From Xenopus tropicalis (taxonomy: Eukaryota; Chordata; Amphibia; Anura; Pipidae), in assembly GCF_000004195.4 (NCBI RefSeq), contig NC_030680.2, forward strand, positions 147,935,045-147,999,044: a DNA stretch of 64,000 bases, given 5' to 3'. Positions 1 to 10,597 of the stretch are shown in pieces. The number at the start of each line of letters is the position of its first letter. Position 1 is the first letter of the stretch. The translations under genes and the position numbers were made by a program. Below the pieces are notes generated by a model. The model was not told where the DNA came from. It saw nothing but the letters and a program-made list of their open reading frames with translations, and did not search any database.

Positions 1-115
1 TTGAGACTCAGGTGTTCAGGGAACTCACAAGAAAAGCCGCATTCGACCGTCTGAAACCGGATTTTGCTGAAAATCCTGGGGATTTGGCCGAGTCTGAGAG
101 GCAATTCCTGGATCA
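1..115. repeat. possible hAT-like MITE fragment
   Basis: The stretch is rich in words such as GGATTTGGCCGAG and AATCCTGGGGATT, which resemble the pseudo-palindromic GATTCGGCCGAATC words of the hAT-type MITE seen more clearly near 1765. It is cut off by the window start, so no terminal repeat can be tested. From 116 to 310 I see nothing else that I can name. Confidence 0.25.
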
Positions 116-310
116 GAGAATTTCTAACCCCGTATAGAATTCCCACGGCTCAGGGGTATCATTGTACTGCGCTACATGGCGTGTTTATATCCCGCGACCC
201 TGTCTGTTTGCTGTGATTATGGGCTGGCTTGTTATTCTACTGGGCAAGTTGTGTGTGAGCCATGGGGCAACTTGTACAGGGCAGCAGCTCATACACAGGC
301 ACATAGATAG

Positions 311-700
311 GGCACTCACCCCAAATCCCCCTAACTGGCCTTCAGGCTGGGCCCCCTTAGCCCATAACAAGGTTACAGATATATAGAAACATTGGGGTAA
401 CAGTCACCCTGCTATAGTTCCAGGGGTACCCAGGGCACAAATAAGCACTCACCCCAAATCCCCCCTAACTGGCCTTCAGGCTGGGCCCCCTTAGCCCATA
501 ACAAGGTTACAGATATATAGAAACATTGGGGTAACAGTCACCCCGCTATAGTTCCAGGGGTACCCAGGGCACAAATAAGCACTCACCCCAAATCCCCCCC
601 TAACTGGCCTTCAGGCTGGGCCCCCTTAGCCCATAACAAAGTTACAGATATATAGAAACATTGGGGTAACAGTCACCCCGCTATAGTTTCAGGGGTACCA
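311..700 (-). repeat. 134-bp tandem repeat, about 3 copies
   Basis: Three direct copies with a period of 134-135 bp. Each contains CTTCAGGCTGGGCCCCCTTA followed by a segment with AACATTGGGGTAACAGTC. The spacing of the word TAACAAGG (364, 499, 633) sets the period. The same unit forms a longer array in the opposite orientation at 40344-41610. No coding potential is apparent. Confidence 0.9.
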
Positions 701-784
701 AGGATGCTGGGAATTTTAAAGGGGAAGCAAAATGCAATTCTAGGCAACTCGACCAAATATATTCATTCAAACTTTTTAGTAGTT

Positions 785-1315
785 TTAAAGGGATAGTTCA
801 CCTTTGAATTAACTTTTAGTATGGTGATATTCTGAGACAATTGGATTTACATTTTTATTATTTGTGTTTTTTTAGTTATTTATCTTTTTGCAATTTAGAA
901 TTTCAGCATTTACCTGGTAAATGGCCCCTTTATTGGAGCTCCCTATAGATCCTCTCAAGTCCCTGTCTGTGTTTCAAATGGAGTGGGCGTGTCCTAATGG
1001 TTCCTGCCAGAAGCACAGTAGGAGAGGGAGAGCCAATCACAGCCCTGCAGTCACACAAGCACAGACAGGCTTCAGTTCCCTATCAGGTCAGCCTAGCTGC
1101 TGATTGGTTCCTATCCTACAGTGCCGCTGGCCCCCCTGCACAGCCTGGGAAAGGAGGCAGCAGGAAGTGGAACAGATGGGCGGGGCTTAGGCGGGTTTTG
1201 GAGAAATTTTCAATAAATCAGGCTGAAACGCCACTTTTTAAAGCCCATTCCTTCTGTATTTAGCTGAGTACAATTCATTGGCACAATATGGTTTTTCACA
1301 CAATGTCCCCTTTAA
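785..1315 (+). mobile_element. TTAA-flanked MITE containing a second repeat family
   Basis: The element begins TTAAAGGGATAGTTCACC and ends in TGTCCCCTTTAA, so it has short inverted ends inside a TTAA target duplication. TTAA targets are typical of piggyBac and Kolobok transposons. Related copies with AAAGGGG..GTTCA ends lie at about 42401, 48716 and 61637. Inside it, 981-1263 carries a different sequence (GAGCCAATCACAGCCCTGCA, later GCAGCAGGAAGTGGAACA) that recurs inverted at 60980-61200. It may therefore be a composite or a longer family member. There is no transposase. Confidence 0.65.
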
Positions 1316-1764
1316 AATTCATCCCCTTGGAGCCATTCAGCGAATTTGTCCCCAATGCTGAGAGCAGGGGCCCCTCGTTCCATTTGTGCTTTCTGAATCC
1401 GATTTGCACCCACATTCCATCTGACGGCGGGAGTGTCTCTGCGCTCGGCTCACGTGCCCGTTGCATAATGTGTTGGCACAGGGTCCCTAGCAACGCAAGT
1501 ACATATATATTTATAGGCACGGATCCTGGAAACCAAGACGTGTCAAGCGCCTCCCGCTTAGTGTGCGTTTCCCTCTCAGTCACAGTGTCTCTGTATAAAA
1601 CTGCACTTGTGCCCCCCCCCCCCCATATATATATTTGTTATTGCTTTTACCTTTCTGCTTGCCTGGGAGTCTCCATTTTTCAAGTGGGCGGTGCTTAAAA
1701 CACAATGGGTAGCCAATCAGAGAATAGAATATCCACAAGAATAAAGAAGGCAGAACCAACGCAG
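1316..1764. other. no gene recognised
   Basis: Ordinary AT/GC-mixed DNA with a C-run at about 1614-1625 followed by ATATATAT. The short open frames here have no recognisable protein family and no splice context. Confidence 0.5.
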
Positions 1765-1990
1765 TAGGGATGCACTGAATCCATTATTGTGGGATTCGGC
1801 CCAAACCCAGAATCCTTCGTAAAAGATTTGGCCGAATACTAAACCAGAACCAGAACCGAACCAGAGAAAGTGCGGTGAAACATTTTATAACTTCATGAAA
1901 AGTAACGTGATCATAAGGATTCGGATACTGTTTGGCCAGACTCATGGGTTTGGCTAAAATAGGCCGAATCTTGGCTTAAACCTGGGCCTC
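1765..1990. mobile_element. hAT-like MITE
   Basis: It begins AGTAGGGATGCACTGAATCC and is full of GATTCGGCC/GGCCGAATC words in both orientations, the character of a common Xenopus non-autonomous hAT family. The right terminal repeat is not clearly preserved, so the end is approximate. It has no coding region. Confidence 0.55.
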
Positions 1991-2309
1991 TCCCCAGCAC
2001 AGGTAGTGCAGGCTGACAGTCAGAGCAGGCAGTTGGTTGCACCGTTGGTGCAGATGCGGCAGGTGTGTAACAGGGAGATAAGGGAACGCTAAGAGCCGGG
2101 GGAACCGGATGCCCAGAGCAGCTGCACTCACTGCCCAGAACTGGACTTTACCCCCGGAAGGTTATAATAAGGCAGCAAAGGGGCAGCCAGCAGGTGAGTG
2201 CGTTGGGCAGTTAATTATCGGAAACGTTGTGAATAAAAAGGGATCGGGTGATGGGAGGATAACGCGAATGCTACCAGCTGTCAGATGGTAATCAGTGTGT
2301 GACTGATTG

Positions 2310-3140
2310 GGCCTTAGATTGTAAGCTCCACTGGGGCAGGGGCTGATGGGAATGTGATAGGGACCTTAGATTGTAAGCTCACTGGGGCAGGGACTGATGG
2401 GAATGTGATAGGGACCTTAGATTGTAAGCTCACTGGGGCAGGGACTGATAGGAATGTGATAGGGACCTTAGATTGTAAGCTCACTGGGGCAGGGACTGAT
2501 GGGAATGTGATAGGGACCTTAGATTGTAAGCTCACTGGGGCAGGGGCTGATGGGAATGTGATATGGACCTTAGATTGTAAGCTCACTGGGGCAGGGACTG
2601 ATGGGAATGGGATAGGGACCTTAGGTTGTAAGCTCACTGGGGCAGAGACTGATGGGAATGTGATAGGGACCTTAGATTGTAAGCTCACTGGGGCAGGGCC
2701 TGATGGGAATGTGATAGGGGCCTTAGATTGTAAGCTCACTGGGGCAGGGACTGATGGGAATGTGATAGGGACCTTAGATTGTAAGCTCACTGGGGCAGGG
2801 GCTGATGGCAATGGGATAGGGACCTTAGATTGTAAGCTCACTGGGGCAGGGGCTGATGGGATAGGGACATTAGGTTGTAAGCTCACTGGGGCAGGGACTG
2901 ATGGGAATGTGATAAGGACCTTAGATTGTAAGCTCACTGGGGCAGGGGCTGATGGGAATGGGATAGGGACCTTAGATTGTAAGCTCACTGGGGCAGGGAC
3001 TGATGGGAATGTGATAGGGACCTTATATTGTAAGCTCACTGGGGCAGGGACTGATGGGAATGTGATAGGAACCTTAGATTGTAAGCTCACTGGGGCAGGG
3101 ACTGATGGGAATGGGATAGGGACCTTAGATTGTAAGCTCT
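2310..3140 (+). repeat. 51-bp satellite array, about 16 copies (orientation A)
   Basis: Tandem units of about 51 bp built around CTTAGATTGTAAGCTCACTG, then GGGCAGGGACTGATGGGAAT. Because 51 is 17 codons and the unit lacks stops, both strands stay open for about 260 codons. The predicted proteins are artefacts of the period. The word TTGTAAGCTC..GGGCAGGGA resembles the 3' tail of L2/MIR-type retroelements, so the satellite may have grown from such a tail (inference). Other arrays of the same unit lie at 17705-19965 and 22196-22890 in the opposite orientation. Confidence 0.95.
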
Positions 3141-3910
3141 GCTGAGCCAGCAGTCAACATTGGGTACCAAATGGCCAATCACAGCCCTTATTTGACATCC
3201 CCAAACAACGGTTGGACATTTCATCTGCTATAACTTTTGACTGAAGGAAGCAACCCCAGAAATGGCAGCCCCCTCATTATAATCTGCCGGAAGAGCTCAA
3301 CATTCCTATTAACAAAACATTCCTGGACCTTGTGTTTATTTCTGTATTTCTTATTGTATTCAAGTTCCTCTCCTTGAAGATAGTCCTGTTGGGTATTTAC
3401 TGGCGCAGGTGTGGGGGGCTCCCCAATCGGATCTCTGGTCCCATAAAGCGGCCCTGAGAGAGATCTGTGAGATTCTGTAGGAGAATAAATAGAAATAATC
3501 ACTTCTCATTCAGCCTGTATTTATAATATCCTCTGCCAGTGCCTGAAATAGATCATTAGCCCCACTGAGCAAGAGCCACAAAGGCAAGGGGCATTGTTGA
3601 CTTGGGTAAAGGAAAGCTGGCTATATTATTTATTATTATTTATATATTTAGCAGCAATTGAAATCTATTCTCATTTCAGCCCATAGAAGGAGACGGCAGC
3701 TGCGCCATTACTGTAGCAGGGAAGCAGCAATTAATTTTCATTTTTATGGCTGATTAATGCCGGGGGCAGAGATCCATACCCACAGGCTTGGTGCCTCTGT
3801 ATGGAGAGAGAATGCCCCATTGGCACAAGAGGGGAGCACTGTGGGCAGCGCCACTCCTGCCCATTTCCCATAGGCATATCCTTTCCTACTGGCACAGTCT
3901 CCATGGCACA
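3141..3910. other. no certain gene; weak minus-strand exon candidate
   Basis: On the minus strand a good acceptor-like sequence (TTCTCCTACAG, reading into 3478) leads into an open frame down to 3221. I recognise no domain and see no convincing donor, so I do not call it a gene. The remainder has no recognisable feature. Confidence 0.3.
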
Positions 3911-3946
3911 TGTGTGTGTGTGTGTATATATATATTTATATATATA
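3911..3946. repeat. (TG)n/(TA)n microsatellite
   Basis: A run of TG dinucleotides passes into TA dinucleotides and supplies the TA target into which the Tc1 element inserted. Confidence 0.9.
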
Positions 3947-4160
3947 CAGTGGTGTGAAAAACTATTTGCCCCCTTCCTTATTTCTTATTCTTTTGCATGT
4001 TTGTCACACAAAATGTTTCTGATCATCAAACACATTTAACTATTAGTCAAAGATAACACAAGTAAACACAAAATGCAGTTTTTAAATGAGGGTTTTTATT
4101 ATTTAGGGAGAAAAAAAATCCAAACCTACATGGCCCTGTGTGAAAAAGTAATTGCCCCCT
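3947..4160 (+). repeat. Tc1 element terminal inverted repeat, left
   Basis: Pairs with 5362-5577. Both arms carry ACTATTTGCCCCCTTCCT near the tip and ATGGCCCTGTGTGAAAAAGT at the inner end, the latter a second reiteration of the GTGTGAAAAA tip motif. This is consistent with the two transposase-binding sites per arm found in IR/DR-type Tc1 elements. Confidence 0.85.
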
Positions 4161-4164
4161 GAAC

Positions 4165-5185
4165 CTAATAACTGGTTGGGCCACCCTTAGCAGCAATAAC
4201 TGCAATCAAGCGTTTGCGATAACTTGCAACGAGTCTTTTACAGCGCTCTGGAGGAATTTTGGCCCACTCATCTTTGCAGAATTGTTGTAATTCAGCTTTA
4301 TTTGAGGGTTTTCTAGCATGAACCGCCTTTTTAAGGTCATGCCACAACATCTCAATAGGATTCAGGTCAGGACTTTGACTAGGCCACTCCAAAGTCTTCA
4401 TTTTGTTTTTCTTCAGCCATTCAGAGGTGGATTTGCTGGTGTGTTTTGGGTCATTGTCCTGCTGCAGCACCCAAGATCGCTTCAGCTTGAGTTGACGAAC
4501 AGATGGCCGGACATTCTCCTTCAGGATTTTTGGTAGACAGTAGAATTCATGGTTCCATCTATCACAGCAAGCCTTCCAGGTCCTGAAGCAGCAAAACAAC
4601 CCCAGACCATCACACTACCACCACCATATTTTACTGTTGGTATGATGTTCTTTTTCTGAAATGCTGTGTTACTTTTACGCCAGATGTAACGGGACACGCA
4701 CCTTCCAAAAAGTTCAACTTTTGTCTCGTCGGTCCACAAGGTATTTTCCCAAAAGTCTTGGCAATCATAGAGATGTTTTTTAGCAAAATTGAGACGAGCC
4801 ATAATGTTCTTTTTGCATAAAAGTGGTTTGCGCCTTGGAAATCTGCCATGCAGGCCGTTTTGCCCAGTCTCTTTCTTATGGTGGAGTTGTGAACACTGAC
4901 CTTAATTGAGGCAAGTGAGGCCTGCAGTTCTTTAGATGTTGTCCTGGGGTCTTTTGTGGCCTCTCGGATGAGTTGTCTCTGCGCTCTTGGGGTAATTTTG
5001 GTCGGCCGGCCACTCCTGGGAAGGTTCACCACTGTTCCATGTTTTTGCCATTTGTGGATAATGGCTCTCACTGTGGTTCGCTGGAGTCCCAAAGCTTTAG
5101 AAATGGCTTTATAACCTTTACCAGACTGATAGATCTCAATTACTTTTGTTCTCATTTGTTCCTCAATTTCTTTGGATCTTGGCAT
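4165..5185 (-). pseudogene. Tc1-family transposase, two single-base frameshifts
   Basis: DDE transposase of the Tc1 family, which would cut and paste the surrounding element by binding its inverted repeats. Translation starts at the ATG at 5185 (MPRSKEIEEQMRTKVIEIYQ) and opens with a paired helix-turn-helix DNA-binding region containing the GRP hinge (SGRPTKI). The catalytic triad is present: D in LWTDETKVE, D in [11 protein letters not shown], and E in LNPIEMLW, with 34 residues between the last two (DD34E). The reading frame breaks twice, at the A-run at plus-strand 4858-4861 and at the A-run at 4527-4531. Each looks like loss of one base. The rest of the sequence continues cleanly in the shifted frame to a stop at 4165. 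As written it is inactive, but both breaks are in homopolymers and could be sequencing errors. Confidence 0.93.
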
Positions 5186-5361
5186 GATGTGTAGCTTTTG
5201 AGGTGCTTTTGGGCTACTTCTCTGTGTCAGGTAGCTCCTATTTAAGTGATTTCTTGATTGAAACAGGTGTGGCAGTAATCAGGCCTGGGGGTGACTACAG
5301 AAATTGATATTGAAATTGAAAATTGAAATTGATAAACCACAGTTAAGTTATTTTTTAACAA

Positions 5362-5577
5362 GGGGGGCAATCACTTTTTCACACAGGGCCATGTAGATTT
5401 GGAGTTTTTTTTCTCCCTTAATAACGTAAACCTTCATTTAAAAACTGCATTTTGTGTTCAATTATGTTATCTTTGACTAATAGTTAACGGTTTTTGATGA
5501 TCAGAAACATTTAAGTGTGACAAACATGCAAAAGAATAAGAAATCAGGAAGGGGGCAAATAGTTTTTCACACCACTG
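5362..5577 (-). repeat. Tc1 element terminal inverted repeat, right
   Basis: Reverse-complement partner of 3947-4160, with the same inner GTGTGAAAAAGT reiteration. It lies directly beyond the transposase start codon, so it probably also contains the transposase promoter (inference). Confidence 0.85.
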
Positions 5578-5589
5578 TATGTATATGTA

Positions 5590-7476
5590 TGTATGTATGG
5601 GATCCCTTATCCGAAAACCCGTTATACAGAAAGATCCGAATTACGTCTCCCATAGGCTCCATTTTAATCAAATAATTCAGAATTTTAAAAGTGATTTCCT
5701 TTTTGTCTGTAATAATAAAACAGTACCTGTACTTGATCCCAACTAAGATATAATTACCCCTTATTGGGGCAGAACAGCCCTATTGGGTTTATTTAATGGT
5801 TAAATGATTCCCTTTTCTCTGTAATAATAAAACAGTACCTGTACTTGATCCCAACTAAGATATAATTACCCCTTATTGGGGGCAGAACAGCCCTATTGGG
5901 TTTATTTAATGGTTAAATGATTCCCTTTTCTCTGTAATAATAAAACAGTACCTGTACTTGATCCCAACTAAGATATAATTACCCCTTATTGGGGCAGAAC
6001 AGCCTATTGGGTTTATTTCATGGTTAAATGATTCCCTTCTCTCTGTAATAATAAAACAGTACCTGTACTTGATTCCCAACTAAGATATAATTACCCCTTA
6101 TTGGGGCAGAACAGCCCTATTGGGTTTATTTAATGGTTAAATGATTCCCTTTTCTCTGTAATAATAAAACAGTACCTGTACTTGATCCCAACTAAGATAT
6201 AATTACCCCTTATTGGGGCAGAACAGCCTATTGGGTTTATTTCATGGTTAAATGATTCCCTTTTCTCTGTAATAATAAAACAGTACCTGTACTTGATCCC
6301 AACTAAGATATAATTACCCCTTATTGGGGGCAGAACAGCCCTATTGGGTTTATTTAATGGTTAAATGATTCCCTTTTCTCTGTAATAATAAAACAGTACC
6401 TGTACTTGATCCCAACTAAGATATAATTACCCCTTATTGGGGCAGAACAGCCTATTGGGTTTATTTCATGGTTAAATGATTCCCTTCTCTCTGTAATAAT
6501 AAAACAGTACCTGTACTTGATCCCAACTAAGATATAATTACCCCTTATTGGGGCAGAACAGCCCTATTGGGTTTATTTAATGGTTAAATGATTCCCTTTT
6601 CTCTGTAATAATAAAACAGTACCTGTACTTGATCCCAACTAAGATATAATTACCCCTTATTGGGGCAGAACAGCCTATTGGGTTTATTTAATGGTTAAAT
6701 GATTCCCTTTTCTCTGTAATAATAAAACAGTACCTGTACTTGATCCCAACTAAGATATAATTACCCCTTATTGGGGCAGAACAGCCCTATTGGGTTTATT
6801 TAATGGTTAAATGATTCCCTTTTCTCTGTAATAATAAAACAGTACCTGTACTTGATCCCAACTAAGATATAATTACCCCTTATTGGGGGCAGAACAGCCC
6901 TATTGGGTTTATTTAATGGTTAAATGATTCCCTTTTCTCTGTAATAATAAAACAGTACCTGTACTTGATCCCAACTAAGATATAATTACCCCTTATTGGG
7001 GCAGAACAGCCTATTGGGTTTATTTAATGGTTAAATGATTCCCTTTTCTCTGTAATAATAAAACAGTACCTGTACTTGATCCCAACTAAGATATAATTAC
7101 CCCTTATTGGGGCAGAACAGCCTATTGGGTTTATTTAATGGTTAAATGATTCCCTTTTCTCTGTAATAATAAAACAGTACCTGTACTTGATCCCAACTAA
7201 GATATAATTACCCCTTATTGGGGGCAGAACAGCCCTATTGGGTTTATTTAATGGTTAAATGATTCCCTTTTCTCTGTAATAATAAAACAGTACCTGTACT
7301 TGATCCCAACTAAGATATAAATAATCCTTATTGGATGCAAAACAATCCTATTGGGTTTAATGAATGTTTTATTAATTTTTTAGTAGACTTTAAGTATGGA
7401 GATCCAAATTACGGAAAGACCCCTTATCCAGAATACCCTTGGTCCCGAGCATTCTGGATAACCGGTCCTATACCTG
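5590..7476 (+). mobile_element. TA-target MITE with internal 112-bp minisatellite (copy A)
   Basis: The left part reads GTATGGGATCCCTTATCCG and continues with the family signature AATTCAGAATTTTAAAA. The right end is GCATTCTGGATAACCGGTCC followed by TATACCTG. Between these lies a tandem array of about 14 units of 112-113 bp (roughly 5700-7330), each with TATAATTACCCCTTATTGG and CAGTACCTGTACTTGATCCC. The left tip is blurred by GTAT repeats joining the Tc1 element. Copy B (8972-9303) lacks the array, showing that the array arose inside the element. Confidence 0.88.
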
Positions 7477-7525
7477 TGTGTGTGTGTGTATGTATATATA
7501 TATATATATATATAATATTATATTA
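7475..7525. repeat. (TG)n/(TA)n microsatellite
   Basis: TG repeats followed by TA repeats immediately after the end of MITE copy A. Confidence 0.85.
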
Positions 7526-7805
7526 GATACAGAGAGAGATTCCGGCACTGCCAGCTTGGAGATGCATGGAAATAAATGCCCGGGGTCCCATCTGGCCTCA
7601 CACACTTGCTTTGCAGTTCGCTGGTTATACATAGTTACCCACATATGCAGCATTTTCTGAAGGTTGGTATTTATGCCAATGGTGTTCTCGTGTCAGGTGT
7701 ATGAGAGGGATTAGGCCTGCCATGCTTCCCTGGCTCTGCACAGATGTTCTGTTTTATGGCTTCCCTCCCTGTAGCTGTTGATAAAGTTATTCACTTCCTA
7801 GCAAC
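7526..7805. other. no feature recognised
   Basis: Non-repetitive DNA without a recognisable exon. Confidence 0.4.
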
Positions 7806-8971
7806 AGGGTACATTCCTTCTCTGTATATTTGTATTTATACATATGGGTAGGGGGTGCCATAGTGTTTCCCTTAGACAGTACAGTATGGGGGTACAGCTT
7901 ATTGTGTGCCCAGAACATTCCCTCTCTGTATATTTGTATTTATACATATGGGTAGGGGGTGCCATAGTGTTTCCCTTAGACAGTACAGTATGGGGGTACA
8001 GCTTATTGTGTGCCCAGAACATTCCCTCTCTGTATATTTGTATTTATACATATGGGTAGGGGGTGCCATAGTGTTTCCCTTAGACAGTACAGTATGGGGG
8101 TACAGCTTATTGTGTGCCCAGAACATTCCCTCTCTGTATATTTGTATTTATACATATGGGTAGGGGGTGCCATAGTGTTTCCCTTAGACAGTACAGTATG
8201 GGGGTACAGCTTATTGTGTGCCCAGAACATTCCCTCTCTGTATATTTGTATTTATACATATGGGTAGGGGGTGCCATAGTGTTTCCCTTAGACAGTACAG
8301 TATGGGGGTACAGCTTATTGTGTGCCCAGAACATTCCTTCTCTGTATATTTGTATTTGTACATATGGGTAGGAGGTGCCATAGTGTTTCCCTTAGACAAT
8401 ACAGTATGGGGGTACAGCTTATTGTGTGCCCAGAACATTCCTTCTCTGTATATTTGTATTTATACATATGGGTAGGAGGTGCCATAGTGTTTCCCTTAGA
8501 CAGTACAGTATGGGGGTACAGCTTATTGTGTGCCCAGAACATTCCTTCTCTGTATATTTGTATTTATACATATGGGTAGGAGGTGCCATAGTGTTTCCCT
8601 TAGACAGTACAGTATGGGGGTACAGCTTATTGTGTGCCCAGAACATTCCTTCTCTGTATATTTGTATTTATACATATGGGTAGGAGGTGCCATAGTGTTT
8701 CCCTTAGACAGTACAGTATGGGGGTACAGCTTATTGTGTGCCCAGAACATTCCTTCTCTGTATATTTGTATTTATACATATGGGTAGGGGGTGCATAGTG
8801 TTTCCCTTAGACAGTACAGTATGGGGGTACAGCTTATTGTGTGCCCAGAACATTCCTTCTCTGTATATTTGTATTTATACATATGGGTAGGAGGTGCCAT
8901 AGTGTTTCCCTTAGACAGTACAGTATGGGGGTACAGCTTATTGTGTGCCCAGAACATTCCCTCTCTGTATA
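7806..8971 (+). repeat. 104-bp satellite array, about 11 copies
   Basis: Direct repeats with a strict 104-bp period. Landmarks in each unit are TATTTGTATTTATACATATG and TACAGCTTATTGTGTGCCCA. Units are nearly identical, and variants (GGGGG versus GGAGG after GGTA) are grouped along the array, suggesting recent local amplification. The array is interrupted at 8971 by a MITE and resumes at 9306. The same unit is found inverted at 24400-25305. Confidence 0.96.
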
Positions 8972-9303
8972 CAGGTATCGGACCCCATATCCGGAAACCC
9001 ATTATCCAGAAAGCTCCGAATTACGGAATGCCCGTCTCCCATAGACTCCATTTTAAGCAAATAATTCAGAATTTTAAAACTGATTTAAAACCTTTTTCTA
9101 TGTAGAAATAAAACAGAACCTTGTAATTGATTCCAACTAAGATATAATTAATCCTTATTGGATGCAAAACAATCCTATTGGGTTTAATTAATGTTTTATT
9201 GGTTTTTTAGTAGACTTAAGGTATTGAGATCCAAATTACGGAAAGACCCCTTATCCGGAATACCCTTGGTCCCGAGCATTCTGGATAATGGGTCCTATAC
9301 CTG
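8972..9303 (+). mobile_element. TA-target MITE, 332 bp, inserted in satellite (copy B)
   Basis: The element runs from CAGGTATCGGACCCCATATC to GGGTCCTATACCTG, so it has CAGGTAT-type inverted ends. It interrupts a 104-bp satellite unit, which allows the empty site to be read directly: the satellite's TGTATATTTG has become TGTATA-element-TATTTG, giving an exact TA target duplication. This is the short form of the family, without an internal minisatellite array. The TA target fits Tc1/mariner-type mobilisation. Confidence 0.92.
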
Positions 9304-9625
9304 TATTTGTATTTATACATATGGGTAGGAGGTGCCATAGTGTTTCCCTTAGACAATACAGTATGGGGGTACAGCTTATTGTGTGCCCAGAACATTCCCT
9401 CTCTGTATATTTGTATTTATACATATGGGTAGGGGGGGCCATAGGGTTTCCCTTAGACAGTACAGTATGGGGGTACAGCTTATTGTGTGCCCAGAACATT
9501 CCCTCTCTGTATATTTGTATTTATACATATGGGTAGGGGGGGCCATAGGGTTTCCCTTAGACAGTACAGTATGGGGGTACAGCTTATTGTGTGCCCAGAA
9601 CATTCCTTCTCTGTATTTATGTATA
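9304..9625 (+). repeat. 104-bp satellite array, continuation (about 3 copies)
   Basis: It resumes in register after the MITE insertion and ends near 9625, where the unit decays into unique DNA. Confidence 0.93.
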
Positions 9626-10590
9626 TATGGCTATTGCAGTATGGTTTCCCTCAGACAGTCGGGGAGGAGGGCTCCAATAGAAAAGCACTTGAGAGGAACC
9701 CACAAGTGGAGCACTTTCTCGCTGCCAGTAAAGCCATTGTCTCCAGGCACGTTACACAGGCAGAACCAATCTGCTTAGCAAATCCCATGAGAAAGCTCCC
9801 TTTCTCTCCGGGCAGATGGCCAGAATCGTTCCTTTCTAACGAGGCCAGAACCTCCATCATCTTTGACAAATTCACTCCGACCATTGAAAATGAGCTCGGA
9901 GAAAAACCCCAACTTTCTTTCAGCAAAGAAACGAAACCCTATGGGATGTGAGAGGGGCAACTTGAATGACATTAACGGGGCGAATACAAATTTTTTAACT
10001 ATTGTTATATACAATGATCCACTGTCTAAAGAAACGTTAACCACTCAGGATCGGTAGGGCACGTAGGAGGGCTGCATGTAGACTGTTTGTGCCTGAATAG
10101 ACCTCACAATATTTACTGCCCCAAAGGCTTCTGGGAGAACGTCATGCAGAGCCATACTCATGCATTGTCCTCACAGCTTGACTTTCAGCAAACTCTAATC
10201 ATTACTTCAGTGCACAGATTGGAATGGACCATTCTTAGCTACAATAAGGGATAAAATAGCTTAACCTGCAAAGAGTAATCCCCCCAAAAATCACATTATT
10301 ATTGAAAAGATGTAGGTTGGGAATGTGTTTCCCAGTAGTCTCTTGCAGCTGACTGGATCCGTGCATAGTGTAGTTAAGTTTCCAAATGGTCCAAATGGCT
10401 GCAACGGACCAGTGGGGAGTCAATAAAGATGGCGGCACAGTTACCACTTGGAAAGTACCCTGGGCCCCTGCAATTTCCAGTTGAGGACCACTCAGCTACT
10501 CCTCCGTACATACAGGAGAGGGGCCATGGTTACAGGAACCACTCAGTAGTAGTACAGACGGCTTCGCTCAAATTACTTGTCGGTGACTGT
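9626..10590. other. unique DNA, no gene recognised
   Basis: Moderate open frames exist around 9650-9950 on both strands, but none matches a family I know or has clear splice sites. No repeat period is visible. Confidence 0.4.
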
Positions 10591-10597
10591 CACAGTA

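Larger units (their letters stand above)
3947..5577 (-). mobile_element. Tc1-like DNA transposon, 1631 bp
   Basis: The outer ends are CAGTGGTGTGAAAAACTATT at 3947 and its reverse complement ending at 5577, each flanked by TA (3945-3946 and 5578-5579), the standard Tc1/mariner target duplication. The inverted repeats run for roughly 215 bp (about 3947-4160 and 5362-5577) with few mismatches. Between them, on the minus strand, lies a Tc1-type transposase region with two frame breaks. The good match of the two arms argues for a fairly recent insertion. Confidence 0.95.

Noticed and set aside
2314..3145. CRISPR-like regular spacing in the 51-bp array
   Set aside because: There are no variable spacers. 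The whole 51-bp unit is repeated, and the DNA is vertebrate.
7798..9603. Overlapping 75- and 85-codon frames every 104 bp, suggesting a family of small membrane peptides
   Set aside because: They are the same satellite unit read repeatedly on both strands. No promoter, and the unit recurs inverted at 24.4 kb with indels.
9487..10057. 154-codon plus-strand frame and overlapping minus-strand frames
   Set aside because: The frame begins inside the 104-bp satellite, and the unique part matches no known family and lacks splice signals. Kept only as unannotated DNA.
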